7,275 bases of DNA from an uncultured Prevotellaceae bacterium (GTDB taxonomy: Bacteria > Bacteroidota > Bacteroidia > Bacteroidales > Bacteroidaceae). This document shows positions 1-5,304 of this stretch, in pieces; within the stretch, counting starts at the first letter, position 1; each line of letters begins with the position of its first letter. Position numbers and translations under genes: made by a program. The stretch spans positions 1 through 7,275 of the forward strand of contig CAMZHB010000083.1 in assembly GCA_947306605.1 (NCBI GenBank), written 5' to 3'. The notes below the pieces were generated by a model that did no database searches, was not told the origin of the DNA, and saw only the letters and a list, made by a program, of their open reading frames with translations.

Positions 1-239
1 TTGGGCTTGTCGTAAATGTCCTTCGCAGCCTTGAGCTCTTTCAGATAGGCATAAAACAGCGGGGAGAACTTGCCTTGCGTCGCTTTGTCCAGTTTCAGTT
101 GTTTCAGCACGTAGTTATGGCGTGTCTTCTCTTTCGCTGTTTGTGCCATGCCCGGACTGGTGCAGAGCAGGCAGAAGGCCGCGAGCAGCATGAGGCCCAT
201 GCTGGCGCCGCTAATTCTCATTCTTTCGGTCAGTTTCAT
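1..239 (-). CDS. Secreted protein of unknown function (partial, C-terminus outside window)
   Basis: Reading the minus strand from an ATG at 239 gives an open frame of 79 complete codons that runs off the left edge. The first ~32 residues form a good signal peptide: a basic start (MKLTERMR), a hydrophobic core (MGLMLLAAFCLLC), and a likely cleavage site after GMA and before QTAKEK. The visible mature part is lysine-rich and helical in character (HNYVLKQLKLDK, then FSPLFYAYLKELKAAKD), so an exported, probably periplasmic, helical protein is likely. This pattern faintly recalls small periplasmic Spy/CpxP-like proteins, but that is only an impression, and I do not recognise the family. The start lies about 40 bases after the 3' end of rnpB on the same strand, with no clear TAnnTTTG element or SD sequence in between, so it may be transcribed through rnpB. 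The Met at residue 7 is a possible alternative start but would shorten the basic region. Confidence 0.7.
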   Translation of the reverse strand, partial: MKLTERMRISGASMGLMLLAAFCLLCTSPGMAQTAKEKTRHNYVLKQLKLDKATQGKFSPLFYAYLKELKAAKDIYDKP

Positions 240-280
240 TTTGCTTCGTTATATAGCGTTCCACCAATGTTTCAAACAGA

Positions 281-645
281 AGAGTCGGTCTGTAAGCCGG
301 GTTCTGTGTCCTTTTGTCTCAAAGGATGTCCGTCATTTATCCAATCCTGACGTCACCGCCAGGCTTTATCGTTCTACCCTCCGGCGCATTACTCGGACGA
401 GCCACCCTCTGGCGCCGGTTTACTTGAACTTTCAACGTCCCGACGTACGACGGGCGCGTCACCACGTCCGTCCGTGAGCTCTTGCCTCGCGTTCTCACCC
501 TTACCGTCTTTGCCGACGGCGGTTGTTTTCTTCTACGTCGTACATGCCCTCGCGGACATCTTCCCGTTAGGAAGGGAACTGCTCTGTGTTGCCCGGACTT
601 TCCTCCCGTGCCACTGGGACACCGGCGACGGACCGACCGACTCTC
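281..645 (-). ncRNA. rnpB: RNase P RNA, bacterial type A
   Basis: This is the catalytic RNA of ribonuclease P, which removes the 5' leader from pre-tRNAs together with the RnpA protein. On the minus strand the 5' part carries the universal CR-I block GAGGAAAGTCCGGGC (591-605), and the 3' end carries the CR-V block ACAGAACCCGGCTTA (294-308). These two pair to form helix P4. The termini form helix P1: AGAGTCGGTC (635-644) pairs perfectly with GACCGACTCT (281-290), which fixes both ends within a few bases. The length of about 365 nt fits a type A RNA (E. coli about 377 nt). No protein reading frame across this block looks real. A TAnnTTTG promoter element lies 15 bases upstream of P1. The exact 5' end and any 3' trailer cannot be set from sequence alone, and I see no U-tract terminator directly after P1. 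Confidence 0.96.
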
Positions 646-660
646 TTTAGTTTACACGGG

Positions 661-668
661 CAAAAATA
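661..668 (-). promoter_or_regulatory. Bacteroidetes -7 promoter element for rnpB
   Basis: The minus strand reads TATTTTTG, an exact match to the Bacteroidetes primary sigma factor -7 consensus TAnnTTTG. Transcription would start a few bases downstream, roughly at 650-657, so the primary transcript would begin just before helix P1 of rnpB. I see no convincing -33 TTG element at the usual distance. The position relative to an independently recognised RNA gene makes this call fairly safe. Confidence 0.7.
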
Positions 669-879
669 CAAAGAAACATCGATACACGCCTCGCGTGACG
701 CCTTATTTCTTGCCCGGGGCGCGATTTTTTCCGTCTTGCGCCCCCGCCGTGCCCCCGCAGGCCTCCTCCTGTGAAAGCTATGCTTGAGATGGCTGCCCCC
801 AAGTCCCACTTGGAAAAAACCATGTCCGATATGTGCAAAACTTGTCGGCACTAAAACGCATCAACTCAAGATAAATGCG
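669..879. other. Divergent intergenic region between rnpB and the endonuclease gene
   Basis: This GC-rich stretch separates the rnpB promoter from the promoter of the plus-strand endonuclease gene. It holds two short inverted repeats. The first is GGGGCGC (716-722) with GCGCCCC (738-744) around a T-rich loop. The second is CCAAGT (799-804) with ACTTGG (808-813) around CCC. Neither is followed by a T-run on its 3' side in either orientation, so neither looks like an intrinsic terminator. A plus-strand ORF of 24 codons (780-854, beginning MLEMAAPKSH and ending CKTCRH) ends 37 bases before the endonuclease start. It has no clear SD sequence and I do not call it a gene. The frame upstream of 892 that is continuous with the endonuclease is not protein-like. 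Confidence 0.5.
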
Positions 880-887
880 TATTTTTG
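880..887 (+). promoter_or_regulatory. -7 promoter element directly before the endonuclease gene
   Basis: The sequence TATTTTTG matches TAnnTTTG exactly and ends only 4 bases before the ATG at 892. With the usual spacing, transcription would start at or within a few bases of this ATG, giving a leaderless or nearly leaderless mRNA. No clear -33 TTG is visible at the expected distance. The element also supports 892 rather than 784 as the start, because a start at 784 would put this promoter inside the coding region. Confidence 0.6.
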
Positions 888-891
888 CGGC

Positions 892-1941
892 ATGAAAGCG
901 AGAAAACTTTTGATTTTTGCAGCCGTGGCCCTCATGCTGCTCTCCGCGTGTCCCGTTTGGGGCCGCTGGCGTACGTTCCGCATCTGCGAACTGAACACTG
1001 AGAATCTCTTCGACACCACTCACGACGAAGGGAAACAGGACCAGGAGTTCCTGCCCGACGGCAAGATGCGCTGGACCATGAAAAAACTGTGGAAAAAACT
1101 GGAGAACCTGAGCAAGGAACTGATATCGGTCGGTCCGAACCGTCCGGCCGACCTCATAGCCCTGACCGAGGTGGAGAACGACTCGGTCATGACGTGGCTG
1201 TGCCGGCGCGCCCTGCTGCGCAAGTCCGGTTACAGATACATCATGACCGACAGCCCCGACGCCCGGGGCATTGATGTCGCCCTGATGTACCAGCCCGCCA
1301 CGTTCAAGCCCCTCAAGAGCACCTATATCCGGGTCAACAACCCCCATGCCCGCGATTTCCGCACGCGCGACATTCTCCATGTGGAAGGGCGGTTGCAGAG
1401 CGGCGACACGCTCCACGTCTTCGTATGCCACCTCTCGAGCAAGCGCGGTGGCAAGTACAGCCAGCGCGACCGCGACATAGAGTGCGCCCACCTCCGTCGC
1501 GGCGTCGACAACGTCTTCCGCCGCAATCCCGACGCCAACATCGTCATACTGGGCGACTTCAACGACGTCCCCACGTCTCCTGCACTTGTCGGCACGCTCC
1601 GTGCTGCGCTTGTCTCCGGCGATGGCGTGCGCGGTGAGTCCCGCCGCCTGTACAACTTGTCGCCCGGCCACGAAACGTCGCGCGGCATCCGCGGCACCTA
1701 CAAATACGAAGGCACGTGGGAGATGCTCGACCAGTGCATCGTCTCCGGCGCCCTGCTCCGCAGCGGCGCCCGCGTGTCAACGTCCCATTCCTCCCTGCGC
1801 ATCTGGGCCCCCTCCTTCGTTTTGGAAGACGACAAGTCCGACCTGCTTCAAAAGCCTCGGAGGACGTATAAGGGTTATCGGTATAATGGTGGTTTCAGTG
1901 ACCATTTGCCGATATTTATTGATTTGCGTTTGTCGTTTTAG
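892..1941 (+). CDS. Secreted endonuclease/exonuclease/phosphatase family protein
   Basis: This 349-residue protein belongs to the DNase I-like endonuclease/exonuclease/phosphatase fold, metal-dependent phosphoesterases. Motifs appear in family order: ELNTENLFD (33-41), with the metal-site Asn; LTEVEN (91-96), with the catalytic Glu93; RGIDVALMY (125-133); CHLSSKRGG (179-187), with His180; ILGDFNDVP (219-227), with Asp222 and Asn224; WEMLDQ (276-281); and the terminal SDHLP (336-340), with the Asp-His pair. All expected active-site positions are present. I start at 892, not 784, because MKARKLLIFAAVALMLLSAC is a clean export signal while the 36 residues before it are not protein-like. LSAC at 17-20 fits a lipobox, so it may be a lipoprotein; cleavage after VWG is the alternative. 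The substrate (nucleic acid, phospholipid or sugar phosphate) cannot be inferred. The last 28 codons differ sharply in codon use from the rest. The stop codon abuts that of rlmH. Confidence 0.92.
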   Translation: MKARKLLIFAAVALMLLSACPVWGRWRTFRICELNTENLFDTTHDEGKQDQEFLPDGKMRWTMKKLWKKLENLSKELISVGPNRPADLIALTEVENDSVMTWLCRRALLRKSGYRYIMTDSPDARGIDVALMYQPATFKPLKSTYIRVNNPHARDFRTRDILHVEGRLQSGDTLHVFVCHLSSKRGGKYSQRDRDIECAHLRRGVDNVFRRNPDANIVILGDFNDVPTSPALVGTLRAALVSGDGVRGESRRLYNLSPGHETSRGIRGTYKYEGTWEMLDQCIVSGALLRSGARVSTSHSSLRIWAPSFVLEDDKSDLLQKPRRTYKGYRYNGGFSDHLPIFIDLRLSF

Positions 1942-2415
1942 TTATTCGTGGTGGTATGGGAGTCCGCGTATTATGGTGCATGCGCGGTAGAGCTGTTCGA
2001 GGAAGATGAGGCGTACGGTCTGGTGTGAGAATGTGAGTTTGGAGAGAGCGATTTTCTCCGCTGCTGCCTGGTAGATTGTGTTGTGGAATCCGTATGGTCC
2101 TCCTATGATGAACACGAGCCGTCGCGGTGCTGCTGCCTGGCGTTGTGCGAGCCATTGTGCGAGTTGTGTTGATGTGAGTTGTACTCCGCCGGGGTCGAGG
2201 AGTACGATGTGGTCTCCGGGGTGCAGCCGTGTGAGGAGTTGCCGTGCTTCGTGTTGTTTTTGTTGTCCGTGTGTGAGTGCGCGTGTGTTTTTGAGTTCGG
2301 GCTGTACTTCGACGGTGAAGTGCATGTGATGTGCGATGCGTGCCTGGTAGTCGGCAAGCAGTGTTTGGAGGGCTTTGTTTGTGGTCTTTCCGACGACGAT
2401 GAGGAGGGTTTTCAT
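1942..2415 (-). CDS. rlmH: 23S rRNA (pseudouridine-1915-N3)-methyltransferase RlmH
   Basis: RlmH uses S-adenosylmethionine to methylate N3 of pseudouridine 1915 in helix 69 of 23S rRNA, acting on the assembled 70S ribosome as a homodimer. The 157 residues match the family length (E. coli 155). The SPOUT knot signatures are clear: the Gly-rich loop FIIGGPYG (102-109), then LSKLTFSHQTVRLIFLEQ (124-141), LYRACTII (142-149) and the C-terminal PYHHE (E. coli ends PYHRE). I chose the ATG at 2415 because MKTLLIVVGK is the typical N-terminus of this family. An ATG four codons upstream would fall inside the promoter element. A TACCTTTG element ends 9 bases before the start, so the 5' leader should be only a few bases. 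The gene is convergent with the endonuclease gene, with no base between the two stop codons and no terminator visible. Its coding strand is strikingly A/C-rich. Confidence 0.96.
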   Translation of the reverse strand: MKTLLIVVGKTTNKALQTLLADYQARIAHHMHFTVEVQPELKNTRALTHGQQKQHEARQLLTRLHPGDHIVLLDPGGVQLTSTQLAQWLAQRQAAAPRRLVFIIGGPYGFHNTIYQAAAEKIALSKLTFSHQTVRLIFLEQLYRACTIIRGLPYHHE

Positions 2416-2424
2416 ATGCGGGGT

Positions 2425-2432
2425 CAAAGGTA
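2425..2432 (-). promoter_or_regulatory. -7 promoter element for rlmH
   Basis: The minus strand reads TACCTTTG, an exact TAnnTTTG match, ending 9 bases before the rlmH ATG at 2415. The predicted transcription start is about 2417-2421, leaving only a few leader bases and no room for an SD sequence. The AT-rich repeat at 2445-2476 lies just upstream, where the -33 region would be. A clear TTG is not seen there. Confidence 0.65.
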
Positions 2433-2444
2433 CGAAAATTCGGT

Positions 2445-2476
2445 GAAAAATGAAGAATTAAGAATGAAAAATGAAG
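2445..2476. repeat. AT-rich repeat tract with 11-bp direct repeat
   Basis: The 11-mer GAAAAATGAAG occurs perfectly at 2445-2455 and again at 2466-2476, with AATTAA and GAAT between them (period 21). Tracts of this sequence style are, as far as I recall, scattered between genes in many Bacteroidales genomes. It sits immediately upstream of the rlmH promoter element. Confidence 0.6.
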
Positions 2477-2535
2477 GTTCCCCCCGGCGCGCCTGATGTT
2501 CCGCCGGCCCCAGGCTGACGTTGGACGGCGCACAT

Positions 2536-2554
2536 CGCGCCCCTGCGGGGCGTG
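2536..2554. repeat. GC-rich hairpin between two AT-rich tracts
   Basis: CGCGCCCC (2536-2543) can pair with GGGGCGTG (2547-2554) over a TGC loop: 8 pairs, one of them G-U. It is part of a GC-rich block (about 2477-2560) that contrasts sharply with the flanking AT-rich tracts. There is no T-run directly after it on either strand, so it is not a normal intrinsic terminator. It could be part of a REP-like dispersed repeat, which cannot be tested within this window. Confidence 0.45.
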
Positions 2555-2562
2555 TCTGCGCC

Positions 2563-2594
2563 AAATAAAAATTAATAATTAGAAATGAATAATT
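2563..2594. repeat. AT-rich repeat tract, A-rich on the plus strand
   Basis: The tract contains AAAAATTAATAATT (2567-2580) and ATGAATAATT (2585-2594). Both recur in inverted orientation in the tract at 2671-2706: the 10-mer exactly at 2687-2696, and the 14-mer with one mismatch at 2673-2686. The order of the two blocks is not mirrored, so they are members of one repeat family rather than arms of a single long palindrome. Confidence 0.6.
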
Positions 2595-2670
2595 GGGGTG
2601 AGTTGTTGCGCCCTTACGTTTTCGTTGCCGCTTTGCTGTCGAACTTGGTTTCCGTGATGCCTGGGCATTG

Positions 2671-2706
2671 TTAATTTTTAATTTTTAATTATTCATTATT
2701 CATTGG
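2671..2706. repeat. AT-rich repeat tract, T-rich on the plus strand, upstream of nadC
   Basis: This is the inverted counterpart of the tract at 2563-2594, made of AATTTTTAATTTTT (2673-2686) followed by AATTATTCAT (2687-2696) and ATTCATTGG. It ends 8 bases before the nadC -7 element, so it occupies the position of the -33 region and could influence that promoter. No coding frame is present. Together with 2563-2594 it brackets a unique segment of about 75 bases (2595-2670) in which I see no feature. Confidence 0.6.
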
Positions 2707-2713
2707 AAAGTGC

Positions 2714-2721
2714 TATCTTTG
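2714..2721 (+). promoter_or_regulatory. -7 promoter element for nadC
   Basis: TATCTTTG matches TAnnTTTG exactly and is followed by CATGATATATTG. Transcription would start around 2725-2729, giving a leader of about 20 bases to the ATG at 2747. This is probably the promoter for nadC and, because of close spacing, for the dipeptidase gene that follows. Confidence 0.65.
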
Positions 2722-2746
2722 CATGATATATTGAATTGTGAGGATT

Positions 2747-3595
2747 ATGTACAGTGTTGATGAACTTGCGGACCGTTTGATTGATTTGTCTTTTGCCGAG
2801 GATATTGGCGATGGGGACCACACGACGCTTTGCTGTATCCCGGAGGGTGCGGCTGGCGAGTCGCGGCTGCTGGTGAAGGAGTGTGGTGTTTTGGCAGGTG
2901 TTGCTGTGGCACGGAGGATTTTTATGCGTTTTGACCCAGGTTTGCGTATGGATGTTTTGCTTGGGGATGGTGCCGTGGTGAAGCCGGGTGATGTGGCTTT
3001 CACTGTGAGTGGGCGTGTGAGGAGTCTGTTGCAGACGGAGCGGTTGATGCTGAACGTGATGCAGCGTATGAGCGGCATTGCGACTCTGACGCGCCGTTAC
3101 GTTGACGCGCTGAGTGGGACGAAGACGCGTGTGCTGGATACGCGTAAGACGACTCCGGGTATGCGTATCCTTGAGAAGGAGGCTGTGAGAATCGGCGGGG
3201 GTGTGAACCATCGTGTCGGTTTGTTTGACATGATTCTTCTTAAGGATAATCATGTGGACTTTGCCGGGGGTATTGCGCGTGCTTTGGAGCGCTGCCACGC
3301 TTATTTGAAGGCGAAGGGGCTGGATTTGAGAATTGAAATTGAAGTGCGCTCGTTCGATGAACTGAATGAGGTGCTGTCGGTGGGTGGTGTTGACCGGATT
3401 ATGCTTGATAATTTTTCTGTGGATGCCACGCGTGCGGCCGTGGAGTTGATTGGCGGCCGTTTTGAGACGGAGTCGAGCGGCGGCATCACGCTTGCGACTG
3501 TGCGTGACTATGCGGAGTGTGGGGTTGACTACGTTTCGGTGGGTGCATTGACGCATTCTGTGAAGTGTTTGGATCTTTCGTTTAAAGCGGTATAA
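2747..3595 (+). CDS. nadC: Nicotinate-nucleotide pyrophosphorylase, carboxylating (quinolinate phosphoribosyltransferase)
   Basis: NadC converts quinolinate and PRPP to nicotinate mononucleotide, CO2 and pyrophosphate, the step where de novo NAD synthesis (after NadB and NadA) joins the salvage route. The 282 residues are the usual length. The N-terminal domain has EDIGDGDHTT (18-27) and the PGDV turn (80-83). The barrel domain has the substrate-binding residues in order: ERLMLNVMQRMSG (98-110), with Glu98 and Arg99; LDTRKTTPG (130-138), with Arg133 and Lys134; GGVNHR (151-156); LLKDNH (164-169), with Lys166; IEIEV (196-200), with Glu199; MLDNF (219-223), with Asp221; and ESSGGI (242-247). 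I chose the ATG at 2747 because MYSVDELADRLID resembles family N-termini. An in-frame GTG at 2738 is possible and would add MRI. nadA and nadB are not in this window. The stop codon lies 17 bases before the dipeptidase start, so the two genes are probably co-transcribed. The coding strand is unusually G/T-rich. Confidence 0.97.
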   Translation: MYSVDELADRLIDLSFAEDIGDGDHTTLCCIPEGAAGESRLLVKECGVLAGVAVARRIFMRFDPGLRMDVLLGDGAVVKPGDVAFTVSGRVRSLLQTERLMLNVMQRMSGIATLTRRYVDALSGTKTRVLDTRKTTPGMRILEKEAVRIGGGVNHRVGLFDMILLKDNHVDFAGGIARALERCHAYLKAKGLDLRIEIEVRSFDELNEVLSVGGVDRIMLDNFSVDATRAAVELIGGRFETESSGGITLATVRDYAECGVDYVSVGALTHSVKCLDLSFKAV

Positions 3596-3603
3596 TACAT
3601 AAG

Positions 3604-3609
3604 TGGAGA
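3604..3609 (+). promoter_or_regulatory. SD-like sequence before the dipeptidase gene
   Basis: GGAGAG lies in the 17-base gap after the nadC stop codon, 3 bases before the ATG at 3613. It is the clearest SD-like sequence in the window, where most other starts have none, although the spacing is short. It supports 3613 as the start and fits translation from a transcript shared with nadC. Confidence 0.4.
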
Positions 3610-3612
3610 GAT

Positions 3613-5268
3613 ATGGTGAAAAGATTGACAAAAGTGTTTTTGGCCGCCGGCTTCGGGCTGTTTGCGGTACGTGGAGAAGCTTGTACTAATTTGATTGTTG
3701 GTAAAAAGGCGTCGGTAGACGGCAGTGTGATTGTTTCTTACAATGCCGACAGTTACGGTTGCTATGGTGTTATGCAGCATTTCGCTGCCGGGAAGCACAC
3801 TAAGGGAAGTGTGCGCAAGGTGTACAATTGGGAGAGCAACAAGTATCAAGGTGAGATAGAGGAGGCAGCGGAGACCTACAATGTGGTCGGTAATATCAAC
3901 GAGTATCAGGTTACTATTGGTGAGACGACTTTTGGCGGACGCGAGGAACTGGTAAATGAGAAAGGTATACTGGATTATGGCAGTCTGATATATATCGCGT
4001 TGCAGCGTTCACGTACGGCGCGTGAGGCTATACATCAGATGACGTCGCTGGTGGAACGCTATGGTTATAACAGTGAAGGGGAATCGTTTTCGATAGCGGA
4101 CCCTAATGAGGCGTGGATTATGGAGATGGTAGGAAAGGGCCCTGAGGAAAAAGGTGCCTTGTGGGTTGCCGTACGAATTCCTGACGACTGTATCAGCGCT
4201 CATGCAAATCAAAGTCGTATCCATAAGTTCATGCATTATGACAAGAAAGACGTGATGTATGCCAAAGACGTGATAACGTATGCAAAGAAGCATGGTTATT
4301 TCAATGGTAAAGACGCTGACTTTGATTTTGCCAATGCATATTGTCCGTTAGACTTCGGTGGCGCTCGCTATTGCGAAGCCCGGGCGTGGAGTTTCTTTAA
4401 TAAATGGGTTCCTGGTATGGATAAGTATTTTGACTATGCGGCAGGCATAGACTTAAATGCAGAGCCGTTCCCGTTGTATTTTCGTCCGAAATGTAAGCTT
4501 TCGGTTAAAGACATCCAGGAGGGGATGCGCGACCAGTATGAAGGTACTCCGCTTGAAATGACTTCGGATGCGGGCGCCGGAACTTGGGAATCGCCTTATC
4601 GGCCGCGGCCATTGTCTTGGGAGTATCATGGAAAGAAGTATTTTAATGAACGGCCGATTGGTACACAGCAGTCATCGTTTACCTTTGTTGCCCAGATGCG
4701 TGCTGACAGACCTAATCCGATTGGTGGGGTCATTTGGTTTGGAAATGATGATGCGAAGATGATAGCCTATACCCCCGTGTATTGTTGTGCTACAGAGGCT
4801 CCGGCTTGTTATACGAAGGCTTATGGCGACGATGTGACGTTTTCGTTCCAGTCTGCCTTTTGGGTGCAAAATTGGGTGGCAAATATGGTTTATCCCCGTT
4901 ACTCACAACTGTATCCCGACTTAAAGAAAGTCCGTGACGAATTGGAGGCATCCTATTTTAACAATCAGATGTCTGTGGAGATGAGGGCTGAAGATTTTTA
5001 CAAACAGAATCCGGCGGAAGCCGTGAGGTACCTGACAGACTATTCTGTGCGTACTGCCACGAAAATGGTGGAACGTTGGGTGGAATTAGGAAAGTTTCTT
5101 ATTGTAAAGTACAATGATATGGTTGTTAAGCCTGAAGATAATGGCGTGTTTAAGCGGACTGAAGAAGGGCTTGGCGCACCTGTGAAGAGTCCAGGTTATC
5201 CTGAGAGTACTCGTGAACGAATAATTAAAGAGACAGGTGAACGTTTCTTGGAACCAGGAAAGAAATAG
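3613..5268 (+). CDS. Exported C69 family dipeptidase (Ntn hydrolase)
   Basis: This 551-residue protein is a peptidase family C69 dipeptidase (the PepD/PepDA group), an N-terminal nucleophile hydrolase that splits dipeptides. Residues 1-23 form a signal peptide (basic VKRLTK, hydrophobic VFLAAGFGLFAV, then RGEA). The next residue, Cys24 of ACTNLIVGKKAS, is the family nucleophile, so cleavage before it would expose it as the mature N-terminus. Other family blocks are DGSVIVSYNADS (36-47), TYNVVGNINEYQ (88-99), GETTFGGREEL (103-113), GYNSEGESFSIADPNEAW (151-168) and SAHANQSRI (195-203). The length fits exported Bacteroidetes members, and no segment appears missing. It probably acts in the periplasm on short peptides from diet, host or cell wall; that location and role are inference. 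GEAC is a poor lipobox (Gly at -3), so lipidation is unlikely. It follows nadC by 17 bases and precedes the mutase gene by 54. Its base composition is clearly more AT-rich than nadC. Confidence 0.94.
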   Translation: MVKRLTKVFLAAGFGLFAVRGEACTNLIVGKKASVDGSVIVSYNADSYGCYGVMQHFAAGKHTKGSVRKVYNWESNKYQGEIEEAAETYNVVGNINEYQVTIGETTFGGREELVNEKGILDYGSLIYIALQRSRTAREAIHQMTSLVERYGYNSEGESFSIADPNEAWIMEMVGKGPEEKGALWVAVRIPDDCISAHANQSRIHKFMHYDKKDVMYAKDVITYAKKHGYFNGKDADFDFANAYCPLDFGGARYCEARAWSFFNKWVPGMDKYFDYAAGIDLNAEPFPLYFRPKCKLSVKDIQEGMRDQYEGTPLEMTSDAGAGTWESPYRPRPLSWEYHGKKYFNERPIGTQQSSFTFVAQMRADRPNPIGGVIWFGNDDAKMIAYTPVYCCATEAPACYTKAYGDDVTFSFQSAFWVQNWVANMVYPRYSQLYPDLKKVRDELEASYFNNQMSVEMRAEDFYKQNPAEAVRYLTDYSVRTATKMVERWVELGKFLIVKYNDMVVKPEDNGVFKRTEEGLGAPVKSPGYPESTRERIIKETGERFLEPGKK

Positions 5269-5281
5269 TCAATTATACAAC

Positions 5282-5304
5282 GATTTATAGACAATAAATC
5301 TTTT
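5282..5304 (+). terminator. Weak hairpin with T-run between dipeptidase and mutase genes
   Basis: GATTTAT (5282-5288) pairs perfectly with ATAAATC (5294-5300) over the loop AGACA, and TTTT follows at 5301-5304. The layout is that of an intrinsic terminator, but the 7-bp stem has only one G-C pair and would be weak. It could terminate part of the transcription coming from nadC and the dipeptidase gene, or be chance in an AT-rich gap. I see no TAnnTTTG element for the mutase gene in the remaining gap, which favours at least partial read-through. Confidence 0.35.

Noticed and set aside
799..813. Inverted repeat CCAAGT-CCC-ACTTGG as an intrinsic terminator
   Set aside because: On the plus strand it is followed by A residues, and on the minus strand the T-run comes before the stem, so neither orientation gives a stem followed by a U-tract.
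75..851. Several reading frames of 60-109 codons on both strands across 75-851
   Set aside because: They overlap the signal-peptide gene at 1-239 or the RNase P RNA at 281-645, and their translations are rich in Arg, Pro and Cys with no domain pattern; the RNA identity of the region is secure.
784..891. Upstream extension of the endonuclease gene to an ATG at 784
   Set aside because: The added 36 residues are not protein-like, would bury the export signal, and would place the TATTTTTG promoter element inside the coding sequence.
778..1671. Long open frame of 297 codons on the minus strand opposite the endonuclease gene
   Set aside because: It is antisense to a gene with all active-site motifs of a known family; the open frame follows from the GC-rich codon use of the real gene.
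1916..2533. Open frame of 205 codons on the minus strand overlapping rlmH in another frame
   Set aside because: It is dominated by Thr, Arg, His and Pro, runs through the rlmH promoter and repeat, and rlmH itself is unmistakable.
2563..2706. Long perfect palindrome or insertion sequence bounded by inverted repeats
   Set aside because: The two repeat blocks occur in the same rather than mirrored order on each side, there is no transposase frame, and no flanking target duplication is visible.
2696..3631. Long open frame of 311 codons on the minus strand opposite nadC
   Set aside because: The translation is rich in His, Thr, Gln and Arg without any motif, as expected from reading the G/T-rich nadC gene backwards.
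3670..3684. Lipobox in the dipeptidase (GEAC)
   Set aside because: The -3 position is Gly rather than Leu/Val/Ile, and the Cys is needed as the catalytic nucleophile of family C69.
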